DNA from: Alphaproteobacteria bacterium
Lineage (GTDB): Bacteria > Pseudomonadota > Alphaproteobacteria > Sphingomonadales > Sphingomonadaceae
DNA length: 17,458 bases
NCBI GenBank assembly: GCA_018828205.1
Contig: JAHJWA010000122.1
Location: 1-17,458, forward strand
Reading direction: 5' to 3'
In this document: positions 1 through 5,808 of the stretch, piece by piece
Layout of the letters: each line of letters opens with the position of its first letter
Position numbering within the stretch: position 1 is the first letter of the stretch
Notes under the pieces: generated by a model
Database searches by the model: none
What the model saw: the letters and a program-made list of their open reading frames with translations, nothing else
Told to the model about the DNA's origin: nothing
Made by a program: the position numbers and the translations under genes

Positions 1-425
1 CGCAGCGGCTTGTCGGCGGCGATGATGGCGCGCATCTTCTCTTCGATCGCGGGCAGATCGTCCATCGAGAAGGGATCGCGCGTGTCGGGCGCCTTCACAT
101 CGTAATAGAAGCCGTCGTCGGTCGCCGGCCCGAAGGTGATCTGCGTGCCGGGCCACAGCGCCTGCACCGCTTCGGCGAGGATATGCGCGTAATCGTGGCG
201 GACCAGTTCGAGCGCTTCCTCCTCGTCGCGCGCGGTCACCAGCGCGAGCTCGGCATCGCCTTCGAAGGGGCGGGCGAGATCGCGCAATTCACCGTTGACC
301 CTCGCGGCGAGCGCCGCCTTGGCGAGCCCGGGCCCGATCGCCGCGGCGACATCGGCAGGGGTGCTGCCGCGCGCCATTTCGCGTGTGGAGCCATCGGGCA
401 GGCTGATCTTGAGCAGTTCGGTCAT
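1..425 (-). CDS. thrS: Threonine--tRNA ligase, N-terminal part (gene runs off the window start)
   Basis: Cytoplasmic enzyme that charges tRNA(Thr) with threonine. Only the first 141 codons are present. The protein opens MTELLKISLPDGSTREM, the start of the N-terminal TGS domain (about residues 1-62). The editing domain follows, with its HxxxH motif at H77-H81 (RHDYAHILAEAVQ) and the stretch WPGTQITFGPATDDGFYYD typical of ThrRS. The class II catalytic core lies outside the window. The ATG at 425-423 gives the full TGS domain. No good Shine-Dalgarno sits directly before it: AAAGGA (444-439) is 13 bases away and is better placed for a three-codon ORF whose TGA overlaps this ATG. A leader peptide rich in threonine precedes the gene, so expression is probably tied to threonyl-tRNA supply. 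Identification is secure; the regulatory reading is inference. Confidence 0.95.
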   Translation of the reverse strand, partial: MTELLKISLPDGSTREMARGSTPADVAAAIGPGLAKAALAARVNGELRDLARPFEGDAELALVTARDEEEALELVRHDYAHILAEAVQALWPGTQITFGPATDDGFYYDVKAPDTRDPFSMDDLPAIEEKMRAIIAADKPL

Positions 426-433
426 CGGTTCAT
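422..433 (-). other. Three-codon ORF (Met-Asn-Arg-stop) overlapping the thrS start
   Basis: On the minus strand AAAGGA (444-439) is followed after five bases by ATG AAC CGA TGA. The TGA overlaps the thrS ATG in an ATGA arrangement. The Shine-Dalgarno spacing is better for this mini-ORF than for thrS, so thrS translation may depend on re-initiation or coupling. What is seen is the motif and spacing. That it is translated is inference; a 13-base spacing used directly by thrS is the alternative. Confidence 0.4.
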
Positions 434-445
434 CCGTATCCTTTG

Positions 446-490
446 CGACGCCAATGGCACAAGCGGAGGCGCGCTTGAAGTGCGGCGTCG
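446..490 (-). promoter_or_regulatory. Hairpin touching the thrS ribosome binding site
   Basis: In the thrS leader RNA, CGACGCC (490-484) pairs perfectly with GGCGTCG (452-446). Inside it GCA (483-481) pairs with TGC (459-457), and CAAGCG (477-472) pairs with CGCTTG (465-460), leaving a six-base loop. The 3' arm ends one base before the AAAGGA ribosome binding site. There is no T-run after it, so it does not look like a normal intrinsic terminator. It could limit access to the ribosome binding site or act as part of the attenuator. Confidence 0.5.
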
Positions 491-520
491 TGTGCGAAGG
501 AAATACCGGATGGAACGCCG

Positions 521-542
521 CGCCACCCGATACCGGGCGGCG
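521..542 (-). promoter_or_regulatory. Strong hairpin just after the thrS leader peptide (candidate attenuator stem)
   Basis: The minus-strand RNA reads CGCCGCCCG, loop GTAT, CGGGTGGCG: nine pairs including one G-U, beginning ten bases after the leader stop codon. Its 3' arm contains GGGTGG, which is also complementary to the CCACCC within the leader's threonine codons (ACC ACC CCG), so two exclusive pairings are possible. No run of T follows (the next bases are CGGCGTTCC), so a terminator function is not shown by sequence alone. Confidence 0.5.
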
Positions 543-551
543 GGCTGCGGA

Positions 552-623
552 TCAGACCGCGCGCACCCGCTCCCGGAAGCCCGGGGTGGTGGTAGTGCTG
601 GTCGCGGAGCGCAATTGTGGCAT
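552..623 (-). CDS. Threonine-rich leader peptide of thrS (23 residues)
   Basis: A short ORF on the thrS strand starts at ATG 623-621 and stops at TGA 554-552. Residues 8-13 are Thr-Ser-Thr-Thr-Thr-Thr, written ACC AGC ACT ACC ACC ACC, so five of six consecutive codons call for threonine. The peptide begins MPQLRSA and ends ERVRAV. It lies alone in the 255-base gap between phoD and thrS, directly downstream of a promoter with good spacing and upstream of two hairpins. A threonine run in a short ORF ahead of the threonyl-tRNA synthetase gene is the hallmark of ribosome-mediated attenuation: with scarce charged tRNA(Thr) the ribosome would stall here and change the downstream RNA fold. There is no Shine-Dalgarno; the predicted transcript starts at or one base before the ATG, which would suit leaderless initiation. 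ORF and codons are seen; translation and function are inferred. Confidence 0.7.
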   Translation of the reverse strand: MPQLRSATSTTTTPGFRERVRAV

Positions 624-630
624 GACCGGC

Positions 631-659
631 AATCTAGGCCGGTGCGCGGCGCGGTTCAA
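631..659 (-). promoter_or_regulatory. Sigma-70-type promoter for the thrS leader
   Basis: On the minus strand TTGAAC (659-654) and TAGATT (636-631) are separated by exactly 17 bases, close to the TTGACA/TATAAT consensus. The expected transcription start is near 624, one base before the leader-peptide ATG. The -35 lies inside GCGGTT-G-AACCGC, a perfect 6-1-6 inverted repeat that could be a coincidence or an operator. The promoter begins about 20 bases after the phoD stop codon. Confidence 0.6.
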
Positions 660-680
660 CCGCATTGGTGCGCACGGCGC

Positions 681-2342
681 TCAGCCCAGCTCCAGCTTGC
701 GACTACCCAGCGCGGTCGACACGCGCTGCGTCGCTGCCACGCCCGCCCCGCGTTCGCGTATGCTCGAGAGGAAGCGGTATTCGCTGGTCGCGCGCTCGGG
801 CGTGAGTTCCACGGCCATGTAGCCGCGGCGCGAGCCGTCCATCCAGATCAGTTCCGGATTGAACTCCACGCTGGCGCGCTGGAGATCGGCGGGTGCGAGC
901 TGCGGGATGTAGCCTTCGAAGCCGGGCGAGGTGACCGATTGCACCCCGAATTCGACCCCCACCCGCTGGCCCGCATGGCCAAGATCGAACGACCAGGCGT
1001 TGTGCGTATCGCCGGCCAGCGAAATCAGATTGGCGTCGGCTGCCAGCGCCGCCTCGAACAGCCGTTCGCGCGCCGCCGGATAGCCGTCCCAGGCGTCCAT
1101 ATTGAACGGCAGTTCGGCGCGGCTGGCAAGGGCACCCGCCACGATCCGGCTGCGGACATATTCGGGTACATGGCCGGGAAGCGATTCGACGAGATTGGGC
1201 GCCGTGGCGAGCTTACCCATCAGCACCTGCTGGACCAGCACCTGCCAGCGCTTGCCACCTGCGGTCGAGCGTTTCATCCCCTCGGCGAGCCAGGCCTGCT
1301 GCTGCGCGCCCAGCATTTCGCGCGACGGGTCGAGATAGTCGCCTTGGCGGAAGGCGGTCAGCGCGCGCAGCGCGGCCTCGGCCCCGTCCTGACCGGCCAG
1401 CACGTCGGCCAAGCTGAATTGCTCAGCGCGCGCTTCCAATCGCGTCTCGAGCCGGAACAGCGTCGCCAGATCGCCGATGTCATAGGCTGCCCAGGGCTCG
1501 TCCGAAACCGGCATCCATTCGCGATAGGCGCGCATCGCGGCGACCTTGCGCACGCTCCACTCGCCCTCGGTTCCGGGCTGGTGGTTCTGCGCTCCGCCGT
1601 GCCAGCTGTCGTTGGTGCTCTCGTGATCGTCCCAGCCGGCGATCATCGGGTAGACCTGATGCAGGCGGCGCAGATCGCGATCGCTGCGATAGCTGGCGAA
1701 GCGCATGCGGTAGTCGGCCAGCGCCACGGTTTCGCTCAGCGGCGCTACCAGGCGTCCGGCAACCGCCTGCTCGGGCGAAGGGTAATTCTCCGGCCCGTAT
1801 TCGTAGAAATAGTCGCCCAGATGCAGCGCACAGTCGAACTCGTTCGCCTCGGCGGCATGGGCATAGGCGTTGAACCAGCCGAAGCCCATGTTGGAGCAGC
1901 TGAACACGGCCATGCGAAAACGCTCGGTCGGGCCCTCGGGCAGCGTCTTGGTGCGTCCGACATCGGACACGGCGCCATTGGGGGCGACGAAGCGGTAGAA
2001 ATACCAGCGCCCGGGTTCGAGCCCCTCGGCGAAGGTCTTGCAGCAGCTGTCGTTGGCCGGGCTCGCCATCGCTTCACCCGATGCGACGACGCGCGCAAAA
2101 TCGCTGGTGGGGCTGACTTCCCATTCCAGTTTCGTGTCTGCAGCGGCGGCGAAACGCGTCCAGAGCAGCACCCGGTCGCGTCCCGGCTCGCCGCTCGCGA
2201 CGCCATGCGTGAACCCCGATCCGCCGAACTGCGCCGAGAGCGGCGCGGCGATCAGCCCGGCCCCCAGAACACCGGTCTTGAGCAGACTGCGACGGTCGAG
2301 CGGAGCAAGCGCGGCGGCGGCGGGGGGTTCGGTCTTGAACAC
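681..2342 (-). CDS. phoD: PhoD-family alkaline phosphatase/phosphodiesterase with Tat signal
   Basis: Metal-dependent phosphatase/phosphodiesterase expected outside the inner membrane, releasing phosphate from organic esters. The 553-residue protein has a twin-arginine signal (D16-R17-R18-S-L-L-K, then a short hydrophobic stretch to about residue 38) and the PhoD opening FTHGVASGEPGRDRVLLWTR at 44-63. Metal-site motifs follow in the expected order: FSCSN (C149), HLGDYFYEYG (D177, Y180), GWDDHE (D238-H240) and GDTHNAW (D445, H447). Length suits the family. The start is GTG at 2342-2340, with GGAGGAG nine bases or less upstream; it is the only start that keeps the whole Tat signal. A Pho-box-like repeat lies about 40 bases before it, fitting induction by phosphate starvation. 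It is divergent from the small membrane-protein module and on the same strand as thrS, but thrS has its own promoter. Confidence 0.93.
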   Translation of the reverse strand: MFKTEPPAAAALAPLDRRSLLKTGVLGAGLIAAPLSAQFGGSGFTHGVASGEPGRDRVLLWTRFAAAADTKLEWEVSPTSDFARVVASGEAMASPANDSCCKTFAEGLEPGRWYFYRFVAPNGAVSDVGRTKTLPEGPTERFRMAVFSCSNMGFGWFNAYAHAAEANEFDCALHLGDYFYEYGPENYPSPEQAVAGRLVAPLSETVALADYRMRFASYRSDRDLRRLHQVYPMIAGWDDHESTNDSWHGGAQNHQPGTEGEWSVRKVAAMRAYREWMPVSDEPWAAYDIGDLATLFRLETRLEARAEQFSLADVLAGQDGAEAALRALTAFRQGDYLDPSREMLGAQQQAWLAEGMKRSTAGGKRWQVLVQQVLMGKLATAPNLVESLPGHVPEYVRSRIVAGALASRAELPFNMDAWDGYPAARERLFEAALAADANLISLAGDTHNAWSFDLGHAGQRVGVEFGVQSVTSPGFEGYIPQLAPADLQRASVEFNPELIWMDGSRRGYMAVELTPERATSEYRFLSSIRERGAGVAATQRVSTALGSRKLELG

Positions 2343-2383
2343 GGCAATTCTCCTCCAGGGTCACGGCGCAGTGACCGCGCGCT

Positions 2384-2401
2384 GTGACTGCATCGTGACA
2401 G
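2384..2401 (-). promoter_or_regulatory. Pho-box-like direct repeat upstream of phoD
   Basis: On the minus strand CTGTCAC (2401-2395), four bases, then CAGTCAC (2390-2384): two heptamers 11 bases apart, close to the PhoB binding pattern CTGTCAT-N4-CTGTCAT. A third copy, CGGTCAC (2377-2371), follows with a 13-base step, and an inverted GTCAC lies at 2360-2364. The site is 41 bases before the phoD GTG, where an activator of this gene should sit. No clear -10 was found. Binding by PhoB is inference from match and context. Confidence 0.5.
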
Positions 2402-2506
2402 GATCGCTCTGACGAATTCTTCGCCGAAACCCTATGGAAAGCACACTTGACAGGCGGCGCGGGAAATGACAAGCAAGCTTTACCAAAACACAAGGGGACT
2501 TGACCA

Positions 2507-2695
2507 ATGTCGACCATCACCAAGGCATTCTGCGGGGCCGCCGCCATCATCGCGGTAGCCTTCGCGGGCCGCGCCGACCTCATTCCGGCGGATTCGGCCC
2601 AGACCCTGACCATCGTCCTGCCCGTGCTCGCGGTCGTCTCGCTGTTCAAATCGCGCAGTTGCGCCGTGGCCTGCTCCGGCGGCAACCGGGCATGA
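2507..2695 (+). CDS. Small two-helix membrane protein of unknown function (62 residues)
   Basis: I do not recognise a named family. The protein has two hydrophobic stretches, about residues 7-20 (AFCGAAAIIAVAFAG) and 34-47 (LTIVLPVLAVVSLF), and a short C-terminal tail with two cysteines (C52, C56). The first stretch could instead be a signal peptide. AAGGGGA (2492-2498) is well placed eight bases before the ATG. A perfect -35 hexamer TTGACA is at 2447-2452, but no convincing -10 is seen at the right distance. The TGA overlaps the next gene's ATG (ATGA at 2692-2695), so it heads a three-gene operon with a larger membrane protein and an XRE-type regulator. That it is a real gene is supported by the ribosome binding site and the overlap. 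Confidence 0.7.
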   Translation: MSTITKAFCGAAAIIAVAFAGRADLIPADSAQTLTIVLPVLAVVSLFKSRSCAVACSGGNRA

Positions 2696-3312
2696 CCGGG
2701 ACGAAAGAAAAAACCACGAGGCGGTCGGCGCGGTTCTGGGCGGGCCTGCTGCTGGGCACTGTGGGCGCCATTGCCGGCCTCGCCTTGAGCGGCGCGATCG
2801 ATGCCGACACCGCGCTGGTGCTGATGCTGGTTCCCGTAATCCAGACGATCCCGCTGATGCGCGCCGCCGGACGCCGCCGCGACGGAGCGGCGGGCAGCCT
2901 GTGCGGCAAGGGCGAAGCCCAGAAGCGCTACACCAGGCGGGTGGCGCTGTTCACCGCGCTCTATCTGCTCTCCTTCGGCGTCCTGACCTTCGCGACCGCC
3001 GAAAGCGAACCCGCCTTCGCTCTGCGCTCGGTGCTTGCGGTGCTGCCCGGGCTGGCGGTGATCGGGATCTTCTGGGCGGTCGGCCGGCTGATCCTCGAGG
3101 AACAGGACGAATTCATCCGCATGCTGGTGGTGCGCCAGTCGCTCATCGCCACCGGGATCGCGCTGAGCGCGGCGACGGTCTGGGGGTTCCTCGAGGCCGC
3201 GGACGTGGCGCCGCATCTCGACGCCTATTGGGTCGCGGTGACATGGTTTCTCGGCCTGTTCGTCGGCGCGCTGTCCAACCGGATCGAATATGGTTCGTGG
3301 GGCGCGGTATGA
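2692..3312 (+). CDS. Six-helix integral membrane protein partnered with an XRE regulator
   Basis: A 206-residue protein with no catalytic motif that I recognise. It has a basic start (MTGTKEKTTRRSARF) and about six hydrophobic helices near 15-36, 41-56, 84-101, 113-133, 148-166 and 178-195. Between helices 4 and 5 lies the conserved-looking acidic/basic stretch LILEEQDEFIRMLVVRQSL (133-151). It starts at the ATG overlapping the stop of the small membrane protein and ends in an ATGA overlap with the XRE gene, so all three are probably translated together. Small XRE regulators are often coded beside membrane proteins of this kind; a natural guess is that the membrane protein senses a signal or controls the regulator. 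That is inference; the function is unknown. Confidence 0.8.
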   Translation: MTGTKEKTTRRSARFWAGLLLGTVGAIAGLALSGAIDADTALVLMLVPVIQTIPLMRAAGRRRDGAAGSLCGKGEAQKRYTRRVALFTALYLLSFGVLTFATAESEPAFALRSVLAVLPGLAVIGIFWAVGRLILEEQDEFIRMLVVRQSLIATGIALSAATVWGFLEAADVAPHLDAYWVAVTWFLGLFVGALSNRIEYGSWGAV

Positions 3313-3500
3313 AAAACCGGCTCAAGGTGCTGCGCGCCGAACGCGACTGGAGCCAGCAGGCGCTCGCCGACCGCCTCGAGGTCAGCCGCCAGAGTGTCAA
3401 TGCGATCGAAACCGGGCGCTACGACCCCTCGCTGCCGCTCGCCTTCCGCATCGCCGATGTGTTCGACATGCCGATCGAGGCGATCTTCCTGCGCGATTGA
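3309..3500 (+). CDS. Small XRE/Cro-type helix-turn-helix transcriptional regulator
   Basis: A 63-residue DNA-binding protein made of a single HTH_3 domain. Residues 15-35 carry the core (SQQALADRLEVSRQSVNAIE), with the typical following helix boundary GRYDPSLPLAFRIADVF and end MPIEAIFLRD. The 60-70 residue length and lack of any sensor domain match the YozG-like group of mini-regulators. The ATG overlaps the stop of the six-helix membrane protein. Its target is unknown; the obvious candidates are its own operon promoter in 2343-2506 and the gene that follows. Identification of the fold is secure, the regulon is not. Confidence 0.93.
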   Translation: MKNRLKVLRAERDWSQQALADRLEVSRQSVNAIETGRYDPSLPLAFRIADVFDMPIEAIFLRD

Positions 3501-3573
3501 ACCCGGGCGCGGTTGACTTGGGCGGACCGCGCCTCGACAACCGCGCCGGTATCGCAAACCGGGGGGTCGGATC

Positions 3574-4665
3574 ATTTCAAGCCAGCGGCACACACAGGAA
3601 GCCGAAAGCGCTTTCGGCTTCGAGGGAAGCTGGCGCGAATTCGCTCCGATCGCCTTCACCAATCTCCTGCTCACCATCGTGACACTGGGCATCTACCGCT
3701 TCTGGGCGACGACGCGCGAACGGCGCTATCTGTGGTCGCGCAGTCGCTTCGTCGACGAACGTCTGGAGTGGGCAGGCACCGGGATGGAGCTGTTCATCGG
3801 TTTCCTGCTGGTGCTGGCGCTGTTCGCCCTGCCATTCTTCGCGATCGGCCTGCTGGCCGAATCGCTCGTCCTGCGCGGTCAGGAAGAGATCGCGGCGGTG
3901 CTGACGCTGCTGTCCTTCGTGATCCTGTTCTATCTCACCGGCCTCGCCCGCTTTCGGGCCTTGCGCTATCGCCTATCTCGCACCCGTTGGCGCGGGATCC
4001 GGGGCGGGTCGAACGACAACGGTTTCCGCTTCGGGCTTTCCTATCTGTGGAAGACCTTCGTCGGCTATCTGCCCGCAGGCCTTCTGATACCCTGGTCGAT
4101 GACCAGCCTGTGGAACGAGCGCTGGGGCAGGATGAGCTTCGGCCCATACGGATTTGCCGCCGATGCCAGGTCCGGTCCGATATTCGGGCGCTTCCTGCTG
4201 TTCTACCTGGCGCCCTTCGTGATCTTCATCGGCGGCCTTGCATTGGCATTCACCGGCATGCTGGCCGGGTTCGGCATCGGCGGTGAGCAAGGCGCCGCGA
4301 TCGGCGGGATGATCGGATTGCTGGGGCTGGTGCTGTTCTTCTATCTCGGCCTCGGGCTTATCGCGGTGGCCTTTTTCGCCGCCTTCTACCGCGAAACGGT
4401 GGGATCGACGCGCTGGGGCGAGATCGGCTTCTCCTTCGAGGCCTCGACACCGGACTGGATCCGCTTGCTGCTCGGCGACGCCGCGCTGGTGGTCCTGACG
4501 CTGGGCATCGGGCTGATCTTCCTGTCCTACCGCCACTGGAAGTTCTTCATCACGCATCTCGAGGCGCGCGGGGAAATCCTGCTTGACGAGCTGACCCAGT
4601 CCACCACCACCACGGCGCGGCATGGCGAAGGCCTGCTCGACGCCTTCGACCTTGGCGCGATCTGA
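3574..4665 (+). CDS. DUF898 (YjgN-like) membrane protein; start codon uncertain (ATT proposed)
   Basis: Multi-pass inner-membrane protein of the DUF898/YjgN family, function unknown. The family signature LTIVTLGIYRFWATTRERRY is split by the first usual start: GTG at 3679 codes the second V of that stretch and would cut off the preceding in-frame FEGSWREFAPIAFTNLL, which belongs to the domain and its first helix. Reading upstream in frame to the stop at 3514-3516 there is no ATG, GTG or TTG. An ATT at 3574, seven bases after a run of six G (3561-3566), gives a plausible N-terminus (363 residues); ATC at 3571 is an alternative. With GTG 3679 the protein has 328 residues. Further hydrophobic segments and the family-like YRHWKFFITHLEARGEI near the C-terminus follow. 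Its stop is one base before the M48 gene's ATG, so the two are co-translated. A 24-base palindrome lies in its 5' coding part. Confidence 0.8.
   Translation: MSSQRHTQEAESAFGFEGSWREFAPIAFTNLLLTIVTLGIYRFWATTRERRYLWSRSRFVDERLEWAGTGMELFIGFLLVLALFALPFFAIGLLAESLVLRGQEEIAAVLTLLSFVILFYLTGLARFRALRYRLSRTRWRGIRGGSNDNGFRFGLSYLWKTFVGYLPAGLLIPWSMTSLWNERWGRMSFGPYGFAADARSGPIFGRFLLFYLAPFVIFIGGLALAFTGMLAGFGIGGEQGAAIGGMIGLLGLVLFFYLGLGLIAVAFFAAFYRETVGSTRWGEIGFSFEASTPDWIRLLLGDAALVVLTLGIGLIFLSYRHWKFFITHLEARGEILLDELTQSTTTTARHGEGLLDAFDLGAI
3598..3621. repeat. Perfect 24-base palindrome
   Basis: Each arm is the 12-mer GAAGCCGAAAGC and its exact reverse complement, with no spacer. As RNA it would fold into a 10-pair stem with a GCGC loop. 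It lies 98 bases after the XRE stop codon, in the reading frame of the DUF898 protein (codons for E-A-E-S-A-F-G-F). No T-run follows, so it is a poor intrinsic terminator. An operator or RNA structure near the start of the DUF898-M48 operon is possible. Confidence 0.7.
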
Positions 4666-4666
4666 C

Positions 4667-5767
4667 ATGACCCAGAGCGCCTTCCAGATTCCTGCAACCT
4701 GGTATGACGGCGTAACCGCGCTGCGGCGCGAGGGCATTGCCTCGTGGACCGACGATCGGCTGGTGCTGACCGAAGCGGGCGGCATGCGGCATGAGGTGCC
4801 GCCTGCCGATCTGCGCTTTGTCGAGAGCTTGCCAGACGAGCGGGTCTATGGCCGCCAGAGCCTGCCCGATTTTCGCCTGTGTCTGCCGCTCCCGCTGCCG
4901 CATGGCATCGAGCGCCACCTCCCCGCCCCGGCCCGCTACGGCGGCTGGATCGACCGGCTCGGGCTGGGCAAGGCGGTGGTCGTCTTCGGCGTCGCGAGTG
5001 CGGCCGCCGTAGCGCTGTTCATGACCGCACCCGAATGGCTGGGGCCGCGCGTTCCGGAGGCCTTCGAAGCCCGCATCGGCGAAGCCATGGTCGGCAATTT
5101 CGGCAACCGGCTGTGCTCGACGCCTGAAGGCGATGCCGCGCTCGCCAAGCTGCTCGACGCGGTCGATCCCGCAAGCCGGCAGGTGCGCGCGGGTATCGCC
5201 AATATCGACATGGTCAACGCGGTGGCGCTGCCCGGCGGGCAGGTGATGCTGTTCGACGGACTGGTCCAACAGGCGGAAAGCCCCGCGGAACTGGCCGGGG
5301 TCCTCGGCCACGAGGTCGGCCACGTCCGCGAGCGGCATGTGATGACCGCGCTGCTGCGCCAGTTCGGGCTTTCGATCCTGCTTTCGGGTGCTAATTCGGG
5401 CTTGGGCGACACCGTCTTCGGGCTCGCGGCGATGGGCTATACGCGCGATGCCGAGCGCGAGGCGGACGCGTTCGCGCGCGCGCGGATGGCGCAGAGCAAT
5501 GTCTCGCCGCTGGGCGCAGCGGAATTCTTCGAACGCATGGCGGAAGAATCCGGCGCGGCTACCGAAAAGAATACCGAGACGGATTCGGGACCCGACATAA
5601 CCGCCTGGATTGCCAGCCACCCCTCCGCAGGCGAACGCGCGCGCGCCTATCGCGACGCTGCGATTCAAGGTGCAGACTACGATCCGATCCTCACCCCGGC
5701 CGAGTTCGCGGACCTGAAGGGAATGTGCGAGGCGGATCCCGATGTCGAGGAATTCGAATTCTTCTGA
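4667..5767 (+). CDS. Membrane-anchored M48-family zinc metallopeptidase
   Basis: A 366-residue zinc protease. An N-terminal soluble part (about 1-95, beginning MTQSAFQIPATWYDGVTALR) resembles the PH-like domain often found ahead of M48 in such proteins. One membrane helix follows at about 102-120 (KAVVVFGVASAAAVALFM). The peptidase domain carries the zinc motif HEVGH (215-219, E216 catalytic) and the third-ligand motif EREAD (263-267, E265 likely ligand), then ASHPSAGERARA (about 315-326), a recurrent M48 feature. The topology suggests a periplasmic catalytic domain, as in other envelope quality-control proteases. The ATG lies one base after the DUF898 stop with no clear Shine-Dalgarno, pointing to translational coupling. 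The substrate is unknown; the DUF898 protein is the obvious partner to test. Confidence 0.9.
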   Translation: MTQSAFQIPATWYDGVTALRREGIASWTDDRLVLTEAGGMRHEVPPADLRFVESLPDERVYGRQSLPDFRLCLPLPLPHGIERHLPAPARYGGWIDRLGLGKAVVVFGVASAAAVALFMTAPEWLGPRVPEAFEARIGEAMVGNFGNRLCSTPEGDAALAKLLDAVDPASRQVRAGIANIDMVNAVALPGGQVMLFDGLVQQAESPAELAGVLGHEVGHVRERHVMTALLRQFGLSILLSGANSGLGDTVFGLAAMGYTRDAEREADAFARARMAQSNVSPLGAAEFFERMAEESGAATEKNTETDSGPDITAWIASHPSAGERARAYRDAAIQGADYDPILTPAEFADLKGMCEADPDVEEFEFF

Positions 5768-5808
5768 CGGTTGCATTCGCGGCGCGCGCGGCCGAGAAGC
5801 GCGCGTCC

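Noticed and set aside
183..2387. Long plus-strand open frame of 734 codons opposite thrS and phoD
   Set aside because: It is a mirror of real minus-strand genes with recognisable domains. The protein is rich in R, G, A and H with no family motif, as expected from antisense frames in high-GC DNA.
4600..4617. Repeated ACC codons near the end of the DUF898 gene as another threonine leader
   Set aside because: They lie in the 3' coding part of a long gene, in frame with DUF898, with no short ORF or hairpin around them. They are just a flexible C-terminal tail.
5477..5490. Alternating GC run that might be a Z-DNA or repeat element
   Set aside because: It is short, lies in the M48 coding sequence (codons for F-A-R-A-R) and fits the local codon use.
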